From contig NC_134846.1 of NCBI RefSeq assembly GCF_965363235.1, positions 77,164,724-77,228,723 on the forward strand: DNA of 64,000 bases, given 5' to 3'. The position numbers were made by a program, and so were the translations under genes. Origin of the DNA: Mytilus galloprovincialis (Eukaryota; Mollusca; Bivalvia; Mytilida; Mytilidae). Below are positions 1 to 9,250 of this stretch, one piece after another. The number at the start of each line of letters is the position of its first letter. Positions within the stretch are counted from its first letter, which is position 1. The notes under the pieces were generated by a model. That model worked only from the letters and a program-made list of their open reading frames with translations, did no database searches and had not been told where the DNA came from.

Positions 1-129
1 CTAATTAATTATCTTTATAATTTGAAACATTTTTTCGCCTACACCCATGTATAAATGGTTGTATTGGTGCAATTTGTTGGTTTATCTTTGGTTATCAATG
101 CTCGTTAACTTTGTTATTGATTTGGGTTA

Positions 130-420
130 CCAACTGTTTTAATAACACTGTCGAGTCTTATGTAGAAAAAAAAAACATGCGTCTGGTGTATAGAGATCTC
201 AAATCTGGCATCTTTGATGAGATATTATAACTGCTGAGTGGATTCCACTGCTGGTAGATGTTTTGTTCAGGTAGATGTTTTGTTCAGGATGATATTACCA
301 GTTGAGTATGCAGTACTTATATGCTGACATAAACTATCATCAAAAGTGTCAGTTTCTTTGCATTTTCTGTTCAGTTTTGAACTCTGTAACTTCGGAGGAT
401 TTCCTTAACAAATGTTTTGA
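130..420 (+). repeat. Degenerate copy of the ~360 bp hammerhead (retrozyme-like) element
   Basis: Positions 145-205 still show the order of the hammerhead motif: a CTGTCGAG core in place of CTGATGAG, a stem II word GTCTTATGTAGA, an A-run where GAAA should be, then GCGTCTGGTGTA. The following 100-200 bases resemble the body of the better copy at 2.83 kb (word CCACTGCTGGTAGATGTTTTG, then CAGTACTTATATGCTGACAT). The catalytic core is mutated, so no ribozyme activity is expected. Confidence 0.55.
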
Positions 421-436
421 TTTGAGCACCAATTAT

Positions 437-545
437 AAAAAAAGAAGATGTGGCATGATTGCCAATGAGACAACTGTCCACTAAAGACCAAAATGACACC
501 GACATTAACAACTGTAGGTCACCGTACGGCCTTCAAATGTCTATG
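437..545 (-). repeat. Dispersed mussel-type repeat fragment (family E)
   Basis: The text running from AAGAAGATGTGGCATGATTG to CGTACGGCCTTCAA is the opposite-strand counterpart of the repeat at 23.43-23.79 kb, which carries the same words (GGAGAGTTGTCTCATTTGTAC and AAGGCCGTACATTGACC). It is non-coding. The short open frame over it (302-484) is judged spurious. Confidence 0.5.
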
Positions 546-989
546 GTGAGTCTTATGTAGGTGTAAGGCTCGTGAACTGATATTGCCTTGTGTGTTTGAT
601 AAGTTTTATGAATCTAAATCATATATATATCGAGTTAAAGCAATATCTTAATGTGTTGTCAGGCAGTTTACAAAATTGATTTTGTGATCCAATATCAGCA
701 GACAATCTTAACAATTTTTGTGATATTCATATTTCACAAAACGTCTACGAATTGTACATTAAAATTATTTCAGTTAAAATTAAGTCTAAATCTTAATGAA
801 ATGTTGAATACCCTCAGCCTATTCTGACGCATGTAAAATAGAATAAAATCAAAGTTCACCCATTGTAAGGCAACATAAAAATATACGATGATGACTGCTG
901 TAACCATATTGTGACTATTTTACCTATTATGTCTGTTTTGTTCACACATCTTTTTAAATATAATGGTATTTGATACGTCTGTCATACAA

Positions 990-1182
990 GTGAAAGGTTT
1001 AGCGCTATAACCAGGTTCAATCCACTATTTTCTACATATGAAAATGCCTGTACCAAGTCAGGAATATGACTTGTTGTCCATCCGTTTGATGTGTTTTATC
1101 ATTTGATTTTGCCATTTGATTAGGGACTTTCAGTTTTGAATTTTCCTCGGAGTTAAGAATTTTTCTGATTTTACTTTTTATA
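990..1182 (-). repeat. Dispersed repeat family A copy
   Basis: A stretch of about 190 bases reads as the reverse complement of copies at 25.07, 30.22, 59.02 and 59.62 kb. Shared words include GGTTCAATCCACTATTTTCT, TGTACCAAGTCAGGAATATG and TTTTCCTCGGAGTT. The word GGTTCAATCC resembles a tRNA-type B box, which would fit a SINE-like origin, but no convincing A box is visible. Confidence 0.6.
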
Positions 1183-1587
1183 AACAGCATTAGTAAACCT
1201 GAAAGAGTTTACCAGCAGGTATTTTCGTGACTTCACTAGATGAACTGATTGCATGTTACAAATTTTATTCATAAGTTAATCTTAAATCGTTATTCGTCAG
1301 ACGCCAGAGAAATCTCGGATGTTTTGTGGGGCGTATCAAAATATGTGAAATTGCGAAAACCAAACCTATAAATCTTTAAAGTCAGGATTACATGGTTGTT
1401 AAACGAAAATTCGAATTAGTTCTTCAACACATCACACGGCTTAACCTCTGATAGTTTAATGGATAATGTTTTTTTGGAAATTTTCGAGATACATATCCGT
1501 CCGATAAGATATTTCTAACATTGCCATATGAGCCCGAGGTTTGAATAGCCATAAAAACAGATTCTTAAAATGTCCAGTACCAAGTCT

Positions 1588-1985
1588 ATACTACTGTTGC
1601 CTTTATTTAATTGTCAAAAACGTCTATCCCTTTTAATGAATGCAGCCTGTTTTGAGTCTAATGCGCTAAATAATTAGCCAGGTATCTTGGATGATTTTTT
1701 TCGTTGTCATTTTGTATTCCACATTTATATATGCCTTCATACCTAAAAACTAATCTTGTACCTACTGAGAACTAACACCATGTCACACACACTATACAAT
1801 GCTATATCACGATGGTTTCCTATCGTTTGTATATGCTATGTGTTTTTGAATCTAGTTGTGTATACCACGAAAATCAGGTTTGGTTATTTTTGGTTTAAAA
1901 TAAAGGCAACAGTAGTATACCGCTGTTCGAAACTCATAAATCGATAGATAAAAACAAATCCGGGTTACAAACTAAATCTGTCAAT
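1588..1985. repeat. Family B repeat with inverted ends
   Basis: TATACTACTGTTGCCTTTAT at 1592 and its reverse complement at 1901-1920 face each other about 330 bases apart. The right side continues with the family B body (CGCTGTTCGAAACTCATAAA, then ATCCGGGTTACAAACTAAA), seen again at 6.27, 18.88, 29.73 and 56.39 kb. It may be a short non-autonomous DNA element or two opposed copies. The ORF at 1756-1947 overlaps it and is not credible. Confidence 0.5.
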
Positions 1986-2252
1986 ATCTGGTATACATAT
2001 TTCAAACCACGAGCTGTATTTTAAAATCATATTTTTGAATAATCAAAGCGGTTATTTTCCAATTTATTAGCGACTGTTGATTTTAACTGTTTACTTAAAC
2101 AAAGGTTCGACTGTCACCATAGCTGACTGTATGTCCAATTGATACATCATTAATGTTCTTTTTTCATGTTTATCTCAAAATAATTTGAAGGTGTTTTTTC
2201 ATGTTCACCTACGGAAGTGAGAAATTCTCAAAACGAACTTTAATAGTCTATT

Positions 2253-2546
2253 TTTAAGGGAGCTACCATTTGATTTTTATGGGAGGGCTAGGATGAAATT
2301 TGAAAAAAATAGGCAGGACAGGAGTTTTGAGTTAAAAAAAAAAGGCAGGATGAGAAATTTGTTAAAAAAAAAAAGGCAGGGTGACAATTTGTGTAAAAAA
2401 AGTCAGGATAAACTAGTAAAAAAAAGGCAGGACCGAATAGAGTAAAAAATAAAAAGGCAGGACAGAGATTACAACTAAAAAAAAAGCAGGACAAAATTTT
2501 TCATCCTAGCCCCCCCCCCCATAAAAATCAAATGGTAGCTCCCTAA
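2253..2546. mobile_element. Foldback/MITE-like element with internal minisatellite
   Basis: The ends are inverted repeats of about 45 bases: GGGAGCTACCATTTGATTTT near 2258 and its complement ending near 2545, each followed inward by a CTAGGATGAAA-type word. Between them lie about seven irregular units of 24-30 bases built on an A-run followed by GGCAGGA. A C-run interrupts the right arm. The 68-residue minus-strand ORF here is a by-product of the repeat. Confidence 0.7.
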
Positions 2547-2833
2547 ATGGCAAATAGAGAGGGATAATTAACTCTATTTCTCTAGTTGAATAAATTCAGG
2601 AAGTGCTCACACAATGTGATGTGTTCCATACAAGTGATCAACCACTTTAATTAAATATTATTGATATGATAAATGTATGCCACATAGGGATGACCTATAT
2701 AGAACTGCAGGAAGTTTCTCTTGAGTAACGGTTAACAAATTAACCCAAAATTTAATAATTCGTACTTTTTATAGTAGAGTTATTGCCCATACCATAAACT
2801 TCCAATCCACAAATCAAAATCGACAGTACACTT

Positions 2834-3230
2834 TATTAAATTATAATCCTGGTACCTTTGATAACTATTTACACCACTGGGCCGATGCAACTGCTGGTGG
2901 ACGTTTCGTCCCCGAGGTTATCACCTGCCTAGTAGTCGGCACTTCGGTGTTGACATGAATATCAATTATATGTTCATTTTAGTAAATTTCCTGTTGACAA
3001 AACTGTAAATTTCTCGTAACACTAAGGATTTTCTTATCATAGGAATAGATTATCTTAGCCGTATTTGGCACAACTTTTTGGAATTTTGGGTCCTAAATGC
3101 TCTTTATGATTGTTTGCATTGACTTTATAACTATATTTAAAAATATGAGGTTCACTGATGAGTCTTATGAAGACGAAACGCGCGTCTGGCGTATTAAATT
3201 ATAATTCTTGTACCTTCGAGAACTATTAGT
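2834..3230 (+). mobile_element. Retrozyme-like element with hammerhead ribozyme, single copy
   Basis: The word TTAAATTATAATCCTGGTAC near 2835 recurs just after the hammerhead at about 3193, giving a monomer of about 360 bases. The body carries CTGGTGGACGTTTCGTCCCC and the word AGTAGTCGGCACTTCGGTG, seen in the other copies. This is the layout expected of a remnant of a tandem concatemer: the 3' tail of one monomer followed by a complete monomer ending in a ribozyme. Retrozymes are known as small non-autonomous elements that move through self-cleaved circular RNA. Assignment to that class is inferred. Confidence 0.7.
3149..3193 (+). ncRNA. Type I hammerhead ribozyme motif, core intact, stem I weakened
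   Basis: The core CTGATGA is at 3155-3161. Stem II pairs GTCT with AGAC around the loop TATGA. GAAA is at 3175-3178, followed by the minimal stem III ACGCGCGT, and the predicted cleavage site GTC ends at 3186. Stem I has only about three pairs (TGG against TCA, with a wobble), because the 5' strand reads GGTTCA where intact copies have GCGTCA. The invariant core residues are all present, so weak activity is possible. Confidence 0.75.
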
Positions 3231-3836
3231 GTATTTATTAAATGAAATTCAATAGATAAATATGTACCCTTTCGTTTCGTAGTATGTCAAACATAGAAAA
3301 AAATGTTCTCTCACATTTACTTAGCTTTCAAGAAATTAACCTTTCTAGAAAATAGAAGACCCACGCAAGTTAGCAGAGTTAAATACAGAAATAAATCTTC
3401 TATAGTTAGAAAATATAGGAAAAAACAGTATTAATCGAAATCGCGCACTTCAAAATCATATAAAATTGATACAATTTAATTACGTGAGTTCTTAGATAGT
3501 TTTTGAAATTAAAAAAAAATGGGCTCTTTTATCTCAAATTTTTCATTGATGATAAAAGAAGCTTTCTTTGGTAAATCATCTACTAACTTTAAAGAAAAAA
3601 ACCAGTATTTCATTTTAAAACTTTTGCGTTTTTATGTTATCTATTGATAACGAAAAACTTGATTCATTGAATATTTATATCAATCACAGAATATCCTATT
3701 GAGGCAGTAGTATTTAGAGCTTTGTAAATTCCAAGCGATTGAGAATTTCATAAAATAAAGTTCCATACAAAAACAAAAAAAAAAAATCAACTGGGTCATT
3801 CTTTAGCATTAGTCACTTCTATGTGACTGTTTTACT

Positions 3837-4988
3837 TCACATAACCGAGTTCCGAGGATCCACTTCTACAACGTATATAAATCTTGTATTACATACATTC
3901 TGGTCGATCTCTGTCTTGACTTCTGATTGTTTGGTATTGCTATGTTCTGAAGAGTCTTCTCCTTTATAGATAGATGTAAACGCTTCTTCAGTTACACTAA
4001 GATTTGGATTTTCTTCAGTATTACGACCTTCCGGTGGATTGTCCTGATTTTCTACGCCGTTCTGAGTGTTACTGGGGTTATCGACATGAATCTTAGACCC
4101 ACATCCACCGCATATTTTACCTCTAATGAATTTGAGACATTCTACCAGTACGCTTCGGTACTCCTTTAGTCTGATGATATATACTATTGGATTACAAATA
4201 GAATTAAGCATTGCGAAGGCAAAAGCGTATGGTCGATTTGACCTAAAGCTCGGATAGCTATAACAGTAAAGTTGAACACATGCTAATGGTAATACACATA
4301 CTATGTACATAACAGTTAATGTCAGTAGAGTAACTATCATACGAATGCTACTTTTTGAAATAGTAGAATTTGGATAACTTCTCGCATAAATGCCTATTTT
4401 TACCAATATTGCAACAATTGTTGCTAGATTGGCAACAATAATAAAAATCAATACAATACCGGAATATAGCGTATCTTTTTGTTCATCATTACCCGTGTAA
4501 TACCTGCATACAGTGTCCACGTCTTCTCTTTTACTCCAAATTAAAACCATTCCATTGCTTACTAAGGAAAAAATCCACGATGCAATAATGATATGCCATT
4601 GTTTTGATCCAATGTCAACAGATATAGACATTTTATGCATGATGTATAGTCTTTGCAATGATATGCCTAGAATGTGGACCAGGGATGCAATGAAAGCAGT
4701 ATTAAACAGAACAAACTTTAGTCTGCAGGTGACGTAACTTTCTACTCGGACATTTTCGTACAAATCTGTCATCACAAACGAGGAAACCCCAACTAGAACA
4801 TCCGTTATCCCAAGACTAACAATGTTTAACGACTTTCGAATTTTCCCTCTAAACTGTGGTACTAGACTTAGTGCAGCTGCCGGAAGATTCAATAAAACGA
4901 TAACGGCAGAAATCGTAAATCCATGTATTTTTCCACCAATTTTCATTTCTGCGGCAACGTCATCTGTCAAATTCATCATGGCTATCAT
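3837..4988 (-). CDS. Class A (rhodopsin-like) G-protein-coupled receptor, orphan
   Basis: A 383-residue single-exon receptor starting at an ATG (4988), expected in the plasma membrane. Seven hydrophobic segments lie near residues 23-43, 55-73, 90-113, 130-150, 175-198, 215-238 and 253-272. TM7 carries NPIVY (266-270). C88 at the top of TM3 and C161 in the second extracellular loop can form the conserved disulfide. N6 is a glycosylation sequon. TM2 keeps an acidic residue (GITD, D63). The usual DRY at the end of TM3 is replaced by QRL (112-114), keeping only the arginine. The cytoplasmic tail from about 274 is long, polar and Glu/Asn-rich, with a CGGC cluster near 293-296 that could be palmitoylated. 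Ligand and subfamily cannot be named. No neighbouring gene informs its role. Confidence 0.85.
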   Translation of the reverse strand: MIAMMNLTDDVAAEMKIGGKIHGFTISAVIVLLNLPAAALSLVPQFRGKIRKSLNIVSLGITDVLVGVSSFVMTDLYENVRVESYVTCRLKFVLFNTAFIASLVHILGISLQRLYIMHKMSISVDIGSKQWHIIIASWIFSLVSNGMVLIWSKREDVDTVCRYYTGNDEQKDTLYSGIVLIFIIVANLATIVAILVKIGIYARSYPNSTISKSSIRMIVTLLTLTVMYIVCVLPLACVQLYCYSYPSFRSNRPYAFAFAMLNSICNPIVYIIRLKEYRSVLVECLKFIRGKICGGCGSKIHVDNPSNTQNGVENQDNPPEGRNTEENPNLSVTEEAFTSIYKGEDSSEHSNTKQSEVKTEIDQNVCNTRFIYVVEVDPRNSVM

Positions 4989-5826
4989 AAGGTACTTTCA
5001 ACTGCTTTTCCTTGTCAACTAATGCTATTCCAAAAGTTAGAAGTTACATTTTTAAATTGACTTTGCAAATTGAAAGTTTAGTAATACAATCTTGTGTACA
5101 ATGATACAATAGACGTGTCATATTAACATAGCAATTAGCACATTTCAAATGTTTAAGAATTCAATAGCAATGAAAAACACTTTTTTTTACTAGCTTGCAG
5201 CTGTTGTTGAAAAATTTAGAGCAGCATATAAACTATATATCAGCTTTTTAATCAGAAGAGGCGAGTGTAAATTATTAGACGAAGTAGAATACCGCATGCT
5301 GTGTTTATGCAAACTGAAAAACAAACTAAATCCGGCTGTTTTGTTTATTATCAAGTATTAAGCATCACCTGTCGTGTAAATTAATATAAGAAAAGTATAA
5401 ACTTTAAAATGTCATACTAGCGAATAAAATTTAAAAAAAACCCAAGTTATTCTCAGAACTAATCGTTAGAGATGGTCATGGTCCGAGATGCCCCGTTATC
5501 AAAATAACTAAATTACATAAATCTTTTATTAAATTGAAACACTAAAGGTTGTAAAAGCAAAGAATGATCAGATCATGTCGGTTCTTTTAAATCAACAACT
5601 CATACACTTAAGTATGAATCAATTATAGGTTTCATAACGACCAGAAATGCGAGTGTGTCATTATTTTAAAATAATTTAATTTTAGATGTAACGCGTCTTC
5701 TGATTGGCTGAGGTTGTTTTGTTTATCAGCTCAAAGACATAATTTTGTCAGGTGACTGTGACGTAATCAACGTTTTTTTCATGGTTTCTCCGGTTTAAAA
5801 TAGAGTTTAGAATTAAATTATAAGAA
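4989..5826. other. Gene-free stretch upstream of the GPCR
   Basis: AT-rich sequence 5' of the receptor gene. It should contain the receptor's 5' UTR and promoter, but no convincing TATA box or splice site can be singled out. Confidence 0.4.
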
Positions 5827-5968
5827 ATGATTGTAATATTTTTTCTGTTTATTCGAAATAACATAAAAAATGTGGTGCACACCTAAAATAACCCGCTATA
5901 CGGGATATTCAGTGTGCACCACATTTTTCATGTTATTTCTTCATAGACAGAAAAAATATTACAGTTAT
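5827..5968. repeat. Long near-perfect inverted repeat (foldback)
   Basis: Arms of about 56 bases (5827-5882 and 5912-5968) match with few differences. They share TGTAATATTTTTTCTG, AAATAACAT and AAAAATGTGGTGCACAC. The 29-base loop contains a short stem CCCG-ctata-CGGG. It is a foldback MITE or hairpin-forming repeat, and no ORF is present. Confidence 0.8.
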
Positions 5969-6264
5969 TCCTTAAATAATTAAAGAAAGATAATTGATAT
6001 GAAGCGTTTCCATGTTCAATATTTGTTTATTTAAAAATGACAACATACCTGGTTCCTTTGTTGTAGATTCCATGCCTTCGTTTCAATACACACGTTTATG
6101 AAAAACTCGTTGTTGTCTAGGAGCTGCTCACTCTCCATGAGCATCTGAGCTCGTACCAGCTTTACAGGGTCTTCGGTTCTCATTTGTTTTTTTGTTTCAA
6201 TGTTAGTTTGTCAATTGTTTGTCCTGAGTGTTGGTTTTTTTGTTCTTTAATTTAACAATATTCT

Positions 6265-6510
6265 CACATCAATCTTGCACCAAGTCAGGGAAATGGCAGT
6301 TGTTATCTTATAGTTCGTTTCTGTGTGTGTTGCATTGTCGTTTGCTTTTTCGTTCACTTCAGTGTTTCTAATGTTTCGTTGTTTTCCTCGTATAGTTATT
6401 TTGTTTCCCTCGGTTTTAGTTTGTAACCCGGATTTGGCTTTGTCTCAACGAATTTATGATTTTCGAACAGCGGTATACTACTGTTGCCTTTATTTAGATC
6501 CTATCTTCAG
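6265..6510 (-). repeat. Family B repeat copy
   Basis: The reverse complement reads AAATAAAGGCAACAGTAGTA, then CGCTGTTCGAAAATCATAAA, then a match to CCGGGTTACAAACTAAAACC, and ends near CCTGACTTGGTGC. This is the same order as the longer copy at 56.39-56.85 kb. The ORF at 6323-6526 falls inside it and is rejected as a gene. Confidence 0.6.
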
Positions 6511-6699
6511 AAAATATCTTTCATAAAGAAAGCCATTTACGCTCTTCCTCTTTACACACGAGCATGGGTTATGTGAGAAAACAAAACACTTCTATAATAG
6601 TTTTATCACTCTGACCTAAATATCAAGTTTTTTTCCTCATGGTAAACCCGAGCAGAGGTTCTAGGGTATACATTTGTGTTGTTTATGAGAGTTATAACG

Positions 6700-7195
6700 G
6701 AGTTTCTATATGGTGGAGGACTTAAAAGGTGAAAACCCTTATAGAGCCTTAAATCGTCGTGAGTATTACGGTTCTATATTGTGGAGGACTTGAAAGGTGA
6801 AAACCCCTATAGAGCATTTAACTCGTCGTGAGTATTACTGTTCTAAATGTTGGAGGATTTGAAAGGTGAAACCCACTTTAATGCATTTAAATCGTCGTTG
6901 AAGTATTACTGTTCTATATTGTGAAGGACTTGAAAGGTGAAAACCCCTATAGAGCCTTTAAATAGTCGTAAGTATTACTGTTCTATATTGTGGAGGACTT
7001 GAAAGGTGAAAAACCCTTTAGAGCATTTAAATCGTCGTGTTTTTCTGTTCTGTATTGTGGAGGACTTGAAAGGTGAAAACCTCTATAGAGCCTTTAATTC
7101 GTCGTGAGTATCACAGTTCTTTATTGTGGAAGGCTTGAAAAATGAAAACCCCTATAGAGCATTTAAATCGTCGTGAGTATTACTGTTCTGCGATT
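6700..7195 (+). repeat. Minisatellite, seven copies of a ~69 bp unit
   Basis: The word GGAGGACTTGAAAGGTGAAA recurs, with small variations, near 6715, 6783, 6852, 6923, 6992, 7059 and 7129, at spacings of 67-71 bases. Each unit ends in CATTTAAATCGTCGTGAGTA or a variant. Spacing is not a fixed multiple of three and no frame stays open, so it is not coding. Confidence 0.85.
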
Positions 7196-7959
7196 TTGTT
7201 TAATCTTCGTTTGGAACATATTCACTCTTAGCTGATGGATACTTTTTATTGTGTGCTTTATATTATTATTAAAAGGAAACCGTGAACAAAAATAATTAGG
7301 AAGAGAAACCAAGCACATCGACAAGCCCGTGGGCAAAGGCAAACGATAATAAATAAGAGACAGCATTAAAAACTGTTGTTTTGAGGCATATCTAAAAAAA
7401 AATAATACAATTACTAGGGCGATGGACCCAATTTAAGAGTAGACAACAGAAGCGGTAGTAGAGAAGAAGGGAAAGGACAAAAAAAGACCGAATTTTGTAT
7501 ATTTTTTATGATGAAGTTCATGGCTTTTATTATCCTTCCTAGTCGTCTGAATAAAATATTGCACTTAACTTATAATATCAAAGATGAATAATACTGGGAA
7601 ACATTATTTAATTAAAAACCATAATTATGTTAATGCATACAAATACCTTCTACTTTGCAACTGTCTCAAACACTAAACAAAAGCTTCAAACTTCGTTTAT
7701 ATGGTATACATCAAGCAAAGTGGTATAATTGATGAAAAAATACACAAAAACGTGGCAATAATCGTATCGTCATTGCGTTGTAGACCCTAATTCATCGATT
7801 TTTTAACGGTTTTTTTTCTACAGACAAGGTAATGGATTTGTTTATACACAAAAAACGAAGGCGGTAAATATATGATTATGTTATATCAATAAAAACTAAA
7901 TTGTTTTTTAAAGAAGAATCTATGGAGTAAAACTATAAAATTTGTTGATTTTAAGGTAA
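7196..7959. other. Gene-free AT-rich stretch
   Basis: No gene is seen. Around 7770-7805 the words GCGTTGTAGACCCTAATTCA and CATCGATTTTTT resemble, on the opposite strand, a stretch at 27.29-27.33 kb (AAAAATCGACGCTTTAGGGT). This suggests another dispersed repeat. Confidence 0.4.
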
Positions 7960-8035
7960 ATCTATGATTTTTTTTCGTCGATTTCATGTGCTTCCTATCA
8001 AAATATTCACCTTTTTAAAAAAGAATTCAATCAGT
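7960..8035 (+). repeat. Left flank of the satellite array: part of an older dispersed repeat
   Basis: The stretch ending in GAATTCAATCAGTAAT closely follows 27.52-27.60 kb, with shared words CGATT, ATGTGCTT, TTCACCT and GAATTCAATCAGTAAT. After this point the 27.6 kb copy continues with its own sequence, while here the satellite begins. Confidence 0.65.
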
Positions 8036-8522
8036 AATTAAAAACCAATTGTTCAGAGAACAATTGAAGGTCTTTCCACCACTTACAATATACTTCGATA
8101 TGAAAACATTGAAATTCAGTTTAAATTTCAGTTCCGATGGCCTTATAATTTTTAAATATGAATTTAAAGCAAAGGTCATAATCTAGACTGTCCAATCTGA
8201 CTATGACCTTGACCTCAATTTCAAGGTCATGAACCAAGGACCTCAAATCAAAAGACCCTAGGTCTGTAATATGTATAGTTAATGAGTTATATCACTTTAC
8301 ACATTATTCTAAATATAAAAGGGGAGAAAACTCCAATTTACAGTCAACGTACCCTCACAATCGTATAAACTATATAATATCATATTACAAATATCTAAGC
8401 GACATCTTATGAAACAACAAAACTACGCAAGAAAAAAATTTAGGCGGAAGAAGAAAAATAATAATAATCAGAACAAACTCAATAGGTCTTTCCACGGAAA
8501 AGTGGAAAGACCTAATAATAAA
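8036..8522 (+). repeat. Truncated satellite unit
   Basis: It starts like the full units (AAAAACCAATTGTTCAGAGA), runs through the first half with TGACCTTGACCTCAATTTCA, then jumps near 8360 to the last ~100 bases of the unit (TATAAACTAT...AAATATCTAAGCGACATCTT) and ends in the 12-bp-armed hairpin AGGTCTTTCCAC/GTGGAAAGACCT. About 400 internal bases are missing, including the second receptor-site cluster. It is separated from the main array by about 730 unrelated bases. Confidence 0.8.
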
Positions 8523-9250
8523 TATAAATCAATTGCTTTTAAAAAGTTTTAAAAAACGGTCTTTCCCCCCTTAGAAACATGATTGTTTGCTATGTATGTG
8601 TGTGTGTGTGTGTTTGTTTGTTTGTTTGTTTGTTTGTTTGTTTGTGTAAGGGGTCTAGATTATTCCGGGGAAGTTTCATGTTTAGTTTGGAAAGTTTTAT
8701 TTTATTTTAGGTACAGCGCGCGCGCCAGATTGAGGAGACATCACGTGACTTGGGTTTATAATAACGAAAACTTTATTTCTCTTTAGGTCGGGATGTTGAA
8801 CAGACAACATGTATAGAGACGGAATGCACACAATGTAATTTCTTTTGTCATTGTAGGAAATTGACATTTTGATCACAGTTCACCAGCAGTGCATGTTTTG
8901 GATTTAATTGATCCGGTGTAACTTTAATACACATTTAACAATTATTTTCTGATAATGTACATTTTTCAGCACCAGTTTGTAACACAGATAAGTATTTCAA
9001 TCTAGGAGCGAACATTTTATTGTAGGATTTCACTGAGATTTACGGACCTAGCAAGCGATTTTTACGGCATTGCAATTTTTTTTCTCTAGGAAAAATCTTG
9101 AGAGATATCTGCACCACGTTGTTTTATGAACCTTTAGTACATGTATGCCCTGCTGACTGCAAATTTTGGGGTCGATTGGACTTGTAGTTTCAGAGTTTAA
9201 CTGATAACAAACATGTGGATTTTTTTTTTCAGAAGAGATGTAAGAACAAT
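8523..9250. other. Spacer between truncated unit and array, with simple repeat
   Basis: A (TG)n followed by (TTTG)n simple repeat occupies about 8595-8646. The remainder shows no ORF of note and no similarity to the satellite unit. The 67-residue ORF at 8583-8786 begins in the simple repeat and is not credible. Confidence 0.6.

Noticed and set aside
541..575. GGTGAGTCTTATGTAG word resembling the hammerhead core and stem II
   Set aside because: It lacks CTGATGA, GAAA and the GTC/stem I strand. Probably coincidental or too degraded to assign.
990..1040. tRNA gene or tRNA-derived SINE head at GGTTCAATCC
   Set aside because: Only a B-box-like word is visible. No cloverleaf, A box or terminator of RNA polymerase III could be found.
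8583..8786. 67-residue ORF starting in a (TG)n(TTTG)n tract
   Set aside because: Begins in a simple repeat; valine/cysteine-rich translation of the microsatellite.
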